NCBI GenBank assembly: GCA_038025085.1
Contig: CM076147.1
Span: forward strand, 23,103,001 to 23,167,000
DNA from: Tetragonia tetragonoides
Lineage: Eukaryota > Streptophyta > Magnoliopsida > Caryophyllales > Aizoaceae
Length of the DNA: 64,000 nt
Reading direction: 5' to 3'
Shown here: piece by piece, positions 40,690 to 51,185 of the stretch
Layout: each line of letters opens with the position of its first letter
Numbering within the stretch: position 1 is the stretch's first letter
Translations under genes and position numbers: made by a program
Notes under the pieces: model-generated
The model's database searches: none
What the model was told of the DNA's origin: nothing
The model's input: only the letters and a program-made list of their open reading frames with translations

Positions 40690-41290
40690 TGAAAAAACAA
40701 AGAAGGATTTCACGAAGTTGTGAACAACTTTGGAAAACTTATACAAGTTGTAGTTCTTTGTGGTAAAAAGAGTAAGGGTATGCAAATTACATGCTCTGTT
40801 GAGTAAAAACTTCACCAGATTTGGCTTCAAATATTTGGACTTGAAGCAAGATAGTTTTGATCAGCTTCAGAAAGTGCAATTGCTTATCACATTGGAACTT
40901 TGCCCAGTCATGCAGCTCCAAGTACTAGCTTTTGATGAAAAAAGCCTGTACTGGGAGTTGCATGAGTGGGCAAAGTTCCCATAATGTGATAAACAATTGT
41001 CCTTTCTAAAGCTGATCAAACTATCTTGCTTCAAGTTTAAAATTTTGTAGCTAAATTTGGTCAAGTTTTTGCTCAACAGAGCAAGTAATGTAGAGAACCT
41101 TGCTATATTCACCACAAAAAAACTACAACTTGTAGAAGAGCTCTCAAGTTGTTCACAAAATTCGTTCAACTCTTAATTTCTTGGAGATCATCTTCAAGGG
41201 CCAAAGTGGGTGTTTATGAGTACTATTACAAAGAAGATGATGTCTTTGTCCCAATACATCAAAATCTTTGGTATGAACCCTATGAATAGA
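40690..41290. repeat. Inverted repeat of the F-box last exon (hairpin)
   Basis: Left arm about 40690-40920 (antisense orientation) and right arm about 40945-41175 (sense), separated by a short loop. Both arms derive from F-box exon 3 (32506-32877). The right arm continues to 41289 with the C-terminal reading ending WYEPYE. Identity with the F-box exon is high: 41049-41077 equals the reverse complement of 32716-32744 over 29 bases, and further identical blocks of 23 and 27 bases occur. Stops and frameshifts rule out a protein. A transcript through it would fold into a long imperfect hairpin able to give small RNAs matching the F-box gene and its relatives. Confidence 0.8.
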
Positions 41291-41810
41291 GGCAAAGATT
41301 ATCACCTAGTCTAGGGAGAGGTTAGGTTAGCGTGATCCTCCATGTAATTTAAGTTTCACCCATTATGCTAAGGAAAAAATAGTTTAGTTCAGTGATAGTG
41401 AAAATGTTCATCTAATATTTACAACTTTTCAATTAAATTAAATTGAATTTCTTGGAGAATGTATTTTCCCAACTTAAATTGAGGCTTCATTGTTGTTTGA
41501 CAATTTAATTTGTCATAATCTTCTTGACTGAAGTGCACTAAACGTTTAAAGATTGGGTGGGACCTTACTCCATCTTTGGGAGTTGAGAGGTTGGGAATCG
41601 CCATCTTCCTAGTGATTTATGAAGGAAGTTAAGGCCTTGGGGGTAAATAAACGTTGGGCCTAAACCCCAACCTGTTCGGGGGATTGGGCCTCACTCCATA
41701 GTATAACCTATAAAGCATGGGCTACCTACCCCAATAGAGCTAGAGGTCAGATTTAGGCACTTTGTGCTAGAAATGATCATTTGCGGGTTCGGGCGAGACA
41801 CGAGCCAGAC
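41291..41810 (+). repeat. Duplicated F-box 3' flank (inverted copy of 31641-32505)
   Basis: Contains blocks matching the reverse complement of the F-box downstream sequence, such as TTTAAGTTTCACCC and GAAGGAAGTTAAGGCC. The open frame 41419-41604 (-) has no recognised domain. Confidence 0.6.
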
Positions 41811-42050
41811 TTTTTATGAATTTTTTTGTTTAACATGCTAAAAGATGATTGTCCTTGTCAACCTATCATGGATCAAAATTGTTGCCATGACCTGCCCTTT
41901 GAACGGCCAGGCTTTCCCGTTGGCTAACAAACTTTTTTTAAGAATTATTTCCCAATTTTGTTTTTGAAGGATTGTACAAAAAATTTAAATAATATAAAAT
42001 CTAAAATAAAGGAAATTAATTATTTTTCATTTATATTGGTATGTCCACCT

Positions 42051-42684
42051 TAGGGGTGAGCAAAACCGGATATCCGCTTCGCTTTTAAAAAGCGGATCAG
42101 ATATTCGCTTTTTCGGATCGCTAAAATTCTGATCCGTATCGACTCCGCTTTAAAGCGGATATTCGCTTGTCGGATATCTGGTTAAAGCGTATCGAATCGA
42201 ACGATATCCGTATCCGGTTTATATCTTTTTTTTTTTTTCCCGTTTCATTAATTTTGAATTTTATTTTTAAATTTGAACCTTACTAATTGTATCAAATCCA
42301 CCTAAATTGCATCAAAAAGTTAAAAATGAGATAATTTCAAGTTTTAAAAGTTAGTGTACCTAACATAAGTGTTTTTAGTGTAGTATATTTCAATTTTACT
42401 TGACCGAATGTCCAAAAGTACAATAAAAAGTAACAAATATAATGTTAATGACATGATTCACTTGTCATTTATTGTTAATTTATTAAATTTAGTATTTTTT
42501 ATAATAATAATGAACGCAGATCGGAAACCGGATATCCATTTGTGAAAATCCCGATCCATATCCGCTCCAGTTTCATTCAAAAAAGCAGATCGGATATCCG
42601 CTTCACTTTATTCGGATCAAATATCCGCATTTTGGATAAAAACGATTTGGATACGGATCAGATCGGCGGATCATGATCACTCTG
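42051..42684. mobile_element. hAT-like MITE with GGATATCCG repeats
   Basis: Begins TAGGGGTGAGCAAAACCGG and ends with the inverted, diverged CGGATCATGATCACTCT. Subterminal repeats of GCGGATATTCGC/GGATATCCGC are dense at both ends, as in a widespread plant hAT MITE. No clean 8-bp target duplication was seen. Confidence 0.6.
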
Positions 42685-43429
42685 CTGATATCAGAATTTT
42701 AATTAAAAAAAAAAGAATGTGAATGATGTTATCAGAAATTTGCAAGATGCGAACATACTTCCTCGATCTCTATATAGACACATATTGAGGGGTGGAAAAA
42801 ATAGAAGTATAAACATCTAATTTTTTTTAAGGGTGAAAACGGGGAGGGGGAAGTATCCCAATTTTATATTGTTATTTTAGATCTTTAATTGATTAGGAAC
42901 GTGATAAAAAAATGGTTATGAATGATATATTGGTGATGTCGTTAGGGTATCAATCAAGTATGTAGATATACTTTAGGAACTCTCAAGTTATGAATCTCCC
43001 TAGTTACCCCATAAAATATTAAAAAAATAAATAGACATGCTCACTAGATACGATAGATTACAGTTGTAAGACACAATTTACTTAGAGAAAACATGCTTCA
43101 TGCAAACAGATGAACAAAAGGAAAAAACTTATCTGATTGAAGAATAGATCTATCCATGTTCTCAAACATATCCTATGCAACTACCAACAAGTGTTAGAGA
43201 ATGAAACCTAACAAAGCCAGATTGATGCCCCGATGACCAACGTCAAAAAGAAAAAAAAGAATTGGGATTGCTGGCAAGGGACTTCATATAATCCCCTGCT
43301 CTCAAGTGTTTTTTTTTTCTTTTTGTTTTTTTTGGGGGGAGAGAGTGGTGGTGGTGGTTATTTAAAGCTTACTCTCAAAGAGTTGAGAGATTAAAAAAGT
43401 GAAAATAAAATATACAAAAAAGTGAGAAA
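42685..43429. other. No gene recognised
   Basis: AT-rich with a T-rich stretch and a short GGT microsatellite near 43345. Confidence 0.5.
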
Positions 43430-43712
43430 TGGGTCGTTTATATAGAACTCTTAAAATAATTGAAAATCAGAAATGTAAATATATCACGCAAATTTATTAC
43501 ACGATTAAACCAAATGAAAAAAGAATCGTCTTAAGAATGAATCCAAAATATAGGATAGTGCGGCAGCAAGATATGAGTTTTAGAAAATCTTTGATAAAAG
43601 GGTCGTTTATATTGAACTCTTAAAAGAGTTACAATTCACAAATGGAAATATATATCGCGCAAAATTAATGGACAATAAACCAAACGATAAAGAGAACCGT
43701 CTAGAATATGAT
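43430..43712. repeat. Diverged ~110-bp direct repeat
   Basis: GGGTCGTTTATAT(A/T)GAACTC recurs at 43433 and 43602, followed in both by related ATATATC(A/G)CGCAAA and ACCAAA(T/C)GA blocks. The short open frame 43429-43623 is probably not real. Confidence 0.6.
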
Positions 43713-43819
43713 TTTTATTTGCTAATGTATGTGGTCATATAGACATCAACTAATAGCTTATTTTCCATTAAAATGAACTTTAGTATGCGCAATTTAAAGT
43801 AACTGAATTAGACTATAAA

Positions 43820-43951
43820 ACTAGTTTTAAATAGTTGTGGGTATAAGCGCAATCAACGTACAAGTGTCACATTTTGATAAATTACATACTATTTTCCTTT
43901 CTTCAATAGTGATAATTGGGTTGTTTGTGCGTAGCACGGGTAAAGTCCTAG
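43820..43951 (+). mobile_element. Helitron family II, 3' end copy
   Basis: ATAGTTGTGGGTATAAGCGC...TTTGTGCGTAGCACGGG and CTAG at 43948-43951. It matches the end of 14051-15621. Confidence 0.6.
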
Positions 43952-44027
43952 TATATATGTATAATTGAGTTCTCAACAAGGTCGCATGAATAGTCATTAG
44001 AAAAAGAATAATAAAAAAATATAATAT

Positions 44028-44579
44028 AAATATATAAAGTTGAGTAGTAATAAGTGGTAGTAAAATAGTTATAAATGCATGGGTGATTAAAAAGAAAATA
44101 AAAAATAGTTTTATTATATTTTAATAAAAATAAGTGACATAAGTATTATATTTATCACCTTCAAATAACATATTGTACATTCACTAAAAATGTAATTTCT
44201 TTGTTAAATGTGTATATTTTTTTGTTGATAAAAAAACTTATTATTATTCTTGCCACTACTATTTATTCAAATTTATATATTGATATGATTAAATTATTTT
44301 TTATATTGATACTAACCACGAGGATGATGAGCAAGAACCCGCACGAGCACGAAATCTAATAAATATATAAAGTTGAGTAGTAATAAGTGGTAATAAATAA
44401 TCATAAATATATGGATGATTAAAAAGAAATTAAAAAGGAAATCCATTTTATTTTAACAAAAATAAGTAACTTTAGTTACCCTCAAAAAAATATATTATAT
44501 ATGATAACTATTTTTTTTTTATATTGATGCTAAAAATGAAGGATGATGAACAAAAACCCGTGAATCGCACGAAATCTAG
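44028..44579 (+). mobile_element. Tandem pair of Helitron 3' ends
   Basis: Two diverged ~230-320-bp copies starting TATATAAAGTTGAGTAGTAA (44031, 44365), each ending in a CCCG...CACGA(A) hairpin and CTA(A/G). The second has CTAG at 44576-44579. Confidence 0.55.
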
Positions 44580-44934
44580 TTTTATTAGACTATCCAAATG
44601 CATGTACCAAAGATATAAAAAAAAAAAACCGAAAAAGTATCAGTGTGATACATATTTAGTACTCTTACATTAATCTTTTAAATTAATTTAAAGTTTTCAA
44701 TCTTCATATGATTAAAATGTAGGTACACATATGGTGAAATAATTTCTATAGGACTAATTTGAAGCCATAATCCCCTCTTCTCGCCCCAACTTATAATAAT
44801 TTTCCAAATTAATCGTCATATAACACTTCTTGGCAAATCGTTGAACGAATCACTTAAGTGTGGTAATACAACACCCTAATCAATACATATAACACAATGT
44901 TATAAAGAAAGACAAGAATACTCTTATTATAACT

Positions 44935-45520
44935 ATTTTATCTCCGTGCTTCATGTACTCGTTAATATCTCTTGAAAGTGAAGATAACTTTCTAGGTGAT
45001 ACCTCATGCCTCTTTTATACTGCACAACTAATTTTACATTTGACTATTTTAGTATTTTGGTATGAAATGTTCTTTTAAATCGATATACATCTAGAACAGA
45101 ATGAATGTAAATTTGAATCTACTTCAAAATTTCAAAAAAATAAATAAAATGATAAAGATTAAGAAACCTTTATCTAGCTAAATCAGTCTCTTATTCCAAT
45201 AGCATTTTGTTAGTTGAGTAAAACCAATTAGTGATGAGCAAATTTTTTCTAGTTTCTAAAGTTATAATTAAAAATTTAATCCTAAAAATTTATTTCTCAA
45301 ATATGCTAAGTAGTTCAGTGTTTGTAACTTTCAACAAAACATATAAGGTGTATAATTTGAATCTTACTCTTGGGTTGCTTCGCATTTATATTATTATTAT
45401 TATTTTATTTTTTGAGGGTGCTTGTCATTTATATTACATAAGTATGTCTGAAGTATTATATTAAAGTCTAAATTAATTTGCTAAGAAAACATTGGAGTAG
45501 ATGATGAAATGACGTACATA
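44935..45520 (-). mobile_element. Diverged family III Helitron fragment
   Basis: TTTTATCTCCGTGCTTCATGTACTCG and the following TATCTCTTGAAAGTGAA, GATACCTCATGCC match the 3' region of family III. It is cut at the LINE insertion near 45521. Confidence 0.6.
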
Positions 45521-45783
45521 TTTTTTTTTTCTTCTTTTTTTTTTTGAAAATTGGTGAGTATATATATTCATTGCATCTTCCAAAGGCTGCCAAGACGGCA
45601 ACCCATGATAATTCTTATAAGAAAACATGAAAGCTACCCCTAGAAAAAATGCAAGGTGCAGACAAGACACTTGTTGAATACAAACTCAGCTAAATACAAA
45701 AAGAGATTAAGAGTCAAGGACCTGCAAACTCCTTTGAGTCAGCTTCATCCCCTGCAACAGCAATGATTCTTACACAAACATTT

Positions 45784-45914
45784 TAATAGAGGGTTAACCT
45801 ACTTCTGTAAATATTAGGAAACTGTATCTGTCTTGGACTCTGTAATTCTCTCTCTATATATAATATGCCAGGGCTCCCAAAGGGTTGAGCCATTATCTGC
45901 AATATTCTCTTACA
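45784..45914 (+). repeat. Copia 2 5' LTR
   Basis: 131 bp, TAATAGAGGGTTAACC to CTCTTACA, about 90% similar by eye to the 3' LTR. Confidence 0.88.
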
Positions 45915-45986
45915 TGATATCAGAGTAGAAATTCTAGGACTCCCTTTGAAACCCTAAATAAATTTATTTTTTTCTAACCTCGTATT

Positions 45987-46181
45987 ATGTTGACCTCCTC
46001 TGCCTCCACTTCATCACCGGTTTCCTTCTCCATGGTGTCTCCTCCGGTTTCTTCTCCGGTGGTTTCGTCGCCTCAAATCTCCTCTCCTCCTGTCTCCTCC
46101 ATCCCCTTTTCTCTAGAACCATCGACACCTCAATCGTCCGTGGTACATAATTCCACCAGTTCGGGTTTCACCTTTCCATGA
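45987..46181 (+). pseudogene. Copia 2 Gag N-terminus
   Basis: 64 codons, Ser/Pro rich (PVSSPVVSSPQISSPPVS), as in the start of some copia polyproteins. It runs straight into the middle of reverse transcriptase, so most of gag, protease and integrase is deleted. Confidence 0.6.
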
Positions 46182-46730
46182 TACTTTTATAAGATTAAAT
46201 ATAACTCTGACGGGACAGTGGAATGGTTAAAGGCTCGTGTTGTTGCGTGTGGGAACAATTAGAAAGCTGGTATTGATTTCCATGATACTTTTAGCCCTAT
46301 TGTGAAATCTGCCACTATTAGAATTATTCTTTCTCTTGCTCTTACATGTGGTTGGTCTATTCGCCAACTGGATGTAAAGAATGCTTTTCTTTATGGGTTT
46401 TTGCAGGAGGAAGTTTATATGACCCCACCCCCTGGGTTTGTTCATCCCCAATTCCCTAATCATGTGTGTAGACTCAAGAAGTCTATATACGACCTTAAAC
46501 AGGCACCCATTGCCTGGTTTCAACATTTTAGCAGTTTTATGCTTTCTCATGGATTCATTTGCAGCATGTCTGACACCTCCATATTTATTTATCGGTCGGG
46601 TAAATCTGTCATCATCCTATTACTCTATGTAGATGACATTGTTCTAACCGAGAGCGATCCTGTTCTTTTTCAAAATCTCATCAATCTTCTTTCCACCACA
46701 TTAGTATTCAGGTGTTGCGCACACCCTTAG
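46182..46730 (+). pseudogene. Copia 2 reverse transcriptase fragment
   Basis: Frames from about 46182 (KARVVACGNN, stop) continue with FSPIVKSATIRIILSLAL, QLDVKNAFLYGFLQEEVYM, IYDLKQAPIAWF and the catalytic YVDD at about 46628-46639. A stop near 46262 and a frameshift near 46700 break it. Confidence 0.88.
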
Positions 46731-47553
46731 GTATATCCCTTACCCAGGCTAAATATGTTCAGGACTTGTTGACCAAGTTTTCCATACACACTCTTAAACC
46801 CGTGCGCACCCTGCTTGTCTCACGTACTGCATTATCTAGTGATGACGGTGAGTTTCTTGGCGATCCCTCCATTTATAGGAGTATGGTAGGTGCTTTGCAA
46901 TATGTTACTATGACGAGATCTGACATTGCCTTTGTTGTTAATCTTGTTTGCCAGTTTATGCATGCTACTCTATGCTCACCTTCGTGCAGTGTAGCGCATT
47001 TTTTGTTATTTACAGGGAACTCTTGATCATGGTCTCTACTTTCGCAAATCTGCGTCTCCCAACATTGTAGTGGCTTATTCTGATGCAGATTGGGCAGGAT
47101 GTTCTGACAGCTCTCGTTCTACCGCTGGGTATGCCATATTTCTTGGCAATAATTTAATCTCCTTGCATAGTAAGAAACAACCAACAGTTTCCAAATCCTC
47201 TACAAGAAGCAGAATATCGGGCTATAGCTTATGCTGTTGCAGATATGATATGGATCCGACAATTACTTGCTGAGCTCCGTCTCATCATATGGCAGCATAT
47301 TTGTCTCATGTGTGATAACATCAGTGCTACGTATCTTGCCGCAAACCCAGTTCTTCATGATCGCAGCAAGCACATTAAAGTCGACTATCATTTTGTTCGT
47401 GAGCGTGTTGCTCATGGTGATTTGATAGTTCGTTATATTCCTACTCGTTTACAGCTTGCTGATATCTTGACTAAGGCTTTGCCATCCCAGCAGTTTTATT
47501 TTCTTAAGTCCAATCTGCTCTTGCGCCCGCCCGATCAGCTTAAGGGGGCATAA
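46712..47553 (+). pseudogene. Copia 2 RNase H region
   Basis: Three frames cover YVQDLLTKF, DIAFVVNLVCQFMH, the RNase H core AYSDADWAGC...RSTAGY and, at the end, KHIKVDYHFVRERV...LADILTKALP. The order is normal for copia but frameshifts at about 47,020 and 47,200 split it. Confidence 0.85.
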
Positions 47554-47685
47554 TAGAAGGTTAACCTACTTTTGTAAATATAAGGAAACTGCATCTGTGT
47601 TGGACTCTGTAATTCTCTCTATTTATATATATGATATTCCAAAGCTCCCAGAGGGTTGAGCCATTATCTGCAATATTCTCTTATA
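47551..47685 (+). repeat. Copia 2 3' LTR
   Basis: 135 bp following the purine tract. It ends CTCTTATA where the 5' LTR ends CTCTTACA. Confidence 0.88.
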
Positions 47686-47690
47686 CATTT

Positions 47691-49464
47691 GATTTAATCT
47701 GCCAAAGAACCTGAGCTTCATGTTTTTTCTTCCATGTAAATATTCTGAGATTTCGCTCCCTCCAGAGCTCATAGATTGTAGCAGCCAAAGAACTTCTTAA
47801 CCGTTTTCTTTTCCAATGTTTACCTCTATTATGGTTGTAAAACCATGTAAGCTCATTCTTTAGACAGATTCCTCTCCTAGTTACACCATTCCAGTTGAGA
47901 GTTTGTTGCTAGATTGTAGTTGAAAAAGGACATGAGAAGAAAAGGTGACCATAATTCTAAATAGCAGCTTCACAAAGAGGGGATCTGCTAACAATAACCA
48001 TTCATTTGTTATTCAGATTGTCAGATATGGGGAGACCATTCTGGATAGCTAGAGAAGATATGAAAGCATGTCGAGGGGTCACAGCTTTATCCCATTTGGT
48101 TCTACTCCAGTTCTTTTCTTCGGATAAGTATCTCCGAGAAAATTGTAAGCTTTTTCAACCCTTAATTTCCCATTAATGCAGTAGTCTGCAAGGGTTGTAT
48201 TTGCAGCAGCTACACGTCCTGCTCTGGCTATGAGGCAATCACGCACATCAAGCACATTTCTCAATCCCCACGAGCTAGATGGTGAGGCTTGGCACTCCCA
48301 GAGAGAAATATATATGGTGCAATTTATACGTTTGCACCCAAGTAGTCCAAATAGAACACTCATTATTTTGGATTTTCCAGATCCATTTCATAATTAAAGC
48401 TCGATTCCAACTAAAAGCTTGTTTAACATTAAGACCTCCCTCGATCTTAAGCTTATATATGTTCTTTCAGCTCATTAAGATAATTTTACCCTTTCCTTCT
48501 GTACACGCCAAAGGAAATCCTTGCGCATTTTTTGAATTTTCTTCAAGACATTCTTAGGGAGCAAGAATGCAGTCGACCAAAAATTATGGAGACCAAAGAC
48601 TGCAGAGTTAATAAGCTCAATTAACCCTACATAGGAGAGATCTTCAGCAACCCAATGCTGAATTTTCTTAGTAATCTTCTCAAGAAGAGATTGAAACATG
48701 GATGTAGTAAGCCTGACAGAGTTCAAAGGAATGCTTAGATGTCTAAAAAGCATAAGCCCTTCAGTAAAGCTGTGGAGAATCTCATTCTTGACCTGGGGCC
48801 TGACCCCACCCAAGTAGATGTCAGTTTGATGAGGGTTGACAGTGAGTCTAGACATGATGGCAAAGACATTGAGATAATTAGTAACATTCTGAACATATGT
48901 AAGATCCCTCCTTGTAAAGATCAGAAGATCGTTTGCAAACATGAGATGATTGAGTGCAATTCTACAGCAATTTGGATGATAAGAAAACCCTTGCTTGGTT
49001 CTTGTTGTCCTCAAAAGTCTTGAAAGAGCTTCCATGCAAATCACAAATAGATAGGGAGAGAGAGGATCTCCCTATCTTAAGCCCCCGTGACCTATGAAGT
49101 AGCCCTTTGATGAACCATTCACACAGATAGAGAACTTCGAAGGAATGACACATCCCATGATCCAGTTAACAAATCTAGCAGGAAAATCAAAGCAAGTTAA
49201 AACATTCCTTAAGAAGCCCCAATCCATCGTCAAAAGATTTTCGGATGTCAACTTTGATTATGGCTCTAGGAGAGATATTCTTCCTTCCATAATGAGTGGC
49301 AGGCTCATGTGCCATCATTGTGTTATCAAACAGTGATCTCCCAGGAATCAAGGTTGCTTGCTCGTGCCTATAACATCAATAAAAACTTTTTGACTCTGTT
49401 AGCCAGGACTTTGGAATGGTTTTGAAACCACTGAATAACAAGAAATTGGCTTGTAATCAGCCAC
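47691..49464 (-). pseudogene. LINE 1 reverse transcriptase C-terminal half and zf-RVT
   Basis: 48475-49044 reads ...RIALNHLMFANDLLIFTRRD, where MFAND replaces the FADD catalytic box, then the LxYLGVPL-like region and LINSAVFGLHNFW. 48079-48363 gives the zinc-binding RVT C-terminal part. Upstream frames at 49050-49440 show fragments of the fingers/palm (SLFDNTMMAHEPATHYG...). Many stops. Confidence 0.78.
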
Positions 49465-49472
49465 AGTTGCAG

Positions 49473-50634
49473 GTAGGGTTGCAAATTGAGCGAGCTAGCT
49501 CGTGAGCTACTTGAGATTAACTCGGTCCAAACTCGACAGTAGCTCGACTCGTACGAACTCGACTTGTTTCCTTAACGAGTCGAGTCGAGCTAGCCTGAAC
49601 TCGACTAGTTAAACTCGCGAGCTAATAGATTTAATAACTAAATGATCCACCATGTTAACTAGTCCAACTTTTAAACTTGGACCTTAAATGAGATTTGTGT
49701 ATAGATATCATTTTCTAGAGAGATAGTGCTAGAAAATTTTCATCGAGGACGCAATATTAGAGTTAGCTTAATAGTTCCTAAGCGTTTTTAAGGATGTAAT
49801 GAAATTTGTGTATAAATTAAATTTTCATGAACACAATCTCTCACGAGATTAGTCGATCTCTTACTTGACTAAATATGAGAGGTGTAAAATAAATCAATTT
49901 TTTATCATACCAATTTTCATATTTTATCATGAAAAATAAGGAAAGAAAGTACCCAAAATAGTAATTAATAAAAGGAACAAAAGAAAGTGAAAGAGAAAAG
50001 AAAACTAAAAACAACCATTTATTTGCATTTGCAAGTCAAACCCAAAAAGGCACGCAAGACAAGTAAAAGACCAATAAAAGGAAAATAAAGAAAAGAAAAA
50101 AGTGTGACAGGTAATGAAAATCGGGTGGTAGCATGATGAATTGATGATTGAAAGTTTTTATCAAAAGGAAGAGCAAGCATTCTAGAACATTAAAAGAGTC
50201 CCACATCGCTGAGTAAGTTGAAACCCCTTACATTTGCTCTATAAAAATCCTGTTATCCTAGTCCTAGTGCACTACCATGACAGCCAAAATCATAATATTT
50301 AGACTTCCAAGGCTCATGGTCGACCCAATGTTAGGTTAGGGTCTAAAATCCAGTTTAATATTTTTAATCTTGGGGTCCGGCTTGTGCTTGAGCTTTTGTA
50401 AGCCAAGTGTCGAGTTGTGTCGGCACTCCAGTCGAGTTGGACATTTTTCCACTCGAGTCGAGCTTGGCATATTTGAGCTCGACGAGTATCAGAGCTCGAG
50501 TCGAGCTCGACGAGTATCAGCACTCGAGTCGAGCTCGACGAGTATCAGCACTCGAGTCGAGCTCGAGTTTGCGGAAGTCCAACTCGAGTCGAGTTTGCCT
50601 ATACTCGAGCTCGACTCGCTCGATTAGCACCCCT
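49473..50634. mobile_element. hAT-like element (1.16 kb) with GAGCTCGA repeats
   Basis: Flanked by a perfect 8-bp target duplication AGTTGCAG (49465-49472 and 50635-50642). Ends TAGGGTTGCAAATTGAGCGAG and, inverted, TAGGGGTGCTAATCGAGCGAG. Subterminal regions are dense in CGAGCTCGA. Three 28-bp units (GAGCTCGACGAGTATCAG at 50475, 50503, 50531) lie near the right end. It has no transposase. Excising it restores the LINE reading frame context (ITATVADYKPIS). Confidence 0.85.
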
Positions 50635-50770
50635 AGTTGCAGTAATAGGGCATTTAGGAACCAACACCAAAAAGTTGAATTAACCTGCTTCAGAAGCACC
50701 CCTGTCTGGAAATAATCTTTGACTGCTGCACAAAAGTCTGCTCCAATAACCTGCCAAGAATGTTAAATGG
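50635..50770 (-). pseudogene. LINE 1 reverse transcriptase, N-terminal piece
   Basis: Minus strand reads VIGADFCAAVKDYFQTGVLL and NSTF, then after the hAT insertion VADYKPISC, the standard start of plant LINE reverse transcriptase. Confidence 0.8.
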
Positions 50771-50899
50771 CCCTATACAATAGGGCAGCCGTATATGAGT
50801 ATTTGTGTATCATGTATACTTTTATAACTCTACATAATAAACTGGAGTAATATTTTTTCCAGAAGTGAAAATTACATTTTTTTTTTCGATGAGGTTAAT

Positions 50900-50960
50900 A
50901 ATCAGACTATTAATTTTATTATATAATTACTGTCCATGCAAGGCACGGGTATCCACCTAG
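50900..50960 (+). mobile_element. Helitron 3' end fragment
   Basis: GTCCATGCAAGGCACGGGTA and CTAG at 50957-50960, beside the Mutator-like element. Confidence 0.5.
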
Positions 50961-51001
50961 TCATAATATCTATATATTAGGTTTTGGTATAAAATAAAAT
51001 A

Positions 51002-51185
51002 GATTTTTTGTCTAAAACTACCTTTTTTGTGTCACTTTTTGTCAAGTAGTACCTTATAAAAAAAATTTTGTGAAGAAGTACCTTATAGCCAAAAAAAGTT
51101 ATTAAATGAGTACCTTGTGATGGAAAATCAACTAACGGAGTATTTTGGGGTTAGTATGCCACGGGAGATTACCTAAATGCCCTCA
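51002..51185 (+). repeat. MULE left TIR
   Basis: Inverted match to 57685-57872, roughly 90% by eye. The sequence to its right (51190-51530) is a pyrimidine-rich leader rather than coding. Confidence 0.88.

Larger units (their letters stand above)
45784..47685 (+). mobile_element. Copia retrotransposon 2, internally deleted
   Basis: 5' LTR 45784-45914 (131 bp), 3' LTR 47551-47685 (135 bp), flanked by the 5-bp target duplication CATTT (45779-45783 and 47686-47690). A primer-site-like TGATATCAGAG follows the 5' LTR and the purine tract TAAGGGGGCA precedes the 3' LTR. Only the start of gag and parts of reverse transcriptase and RNase H remain in 1.9 kb. Confidence 0.88.
45521..50770 (-). mobile_element. 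LINE 1, with two nested insertions
   Basis: Minus-strand non-LTR retrotransposon. The poly(A) tail appears as T-rich 45521-45555, then 3' UTR, then an RNase-H-less coding remnant. A copia element (45784-47685) and an hAT element (49473-50634) split it. Removing them leaves one collinear reverse transcriptase/zf-RVT region. The 5' end is truncated near 50,770. Its target-site duplication was not identified. Confidence 0.75.

Noticed and set aside
40760..41169. Protein-coding reading of 40760-40984 (+) and 40867-41169 (-)
   Set aside because: They read the antisense side of the inverted F-box exon copies, so they are not genes.
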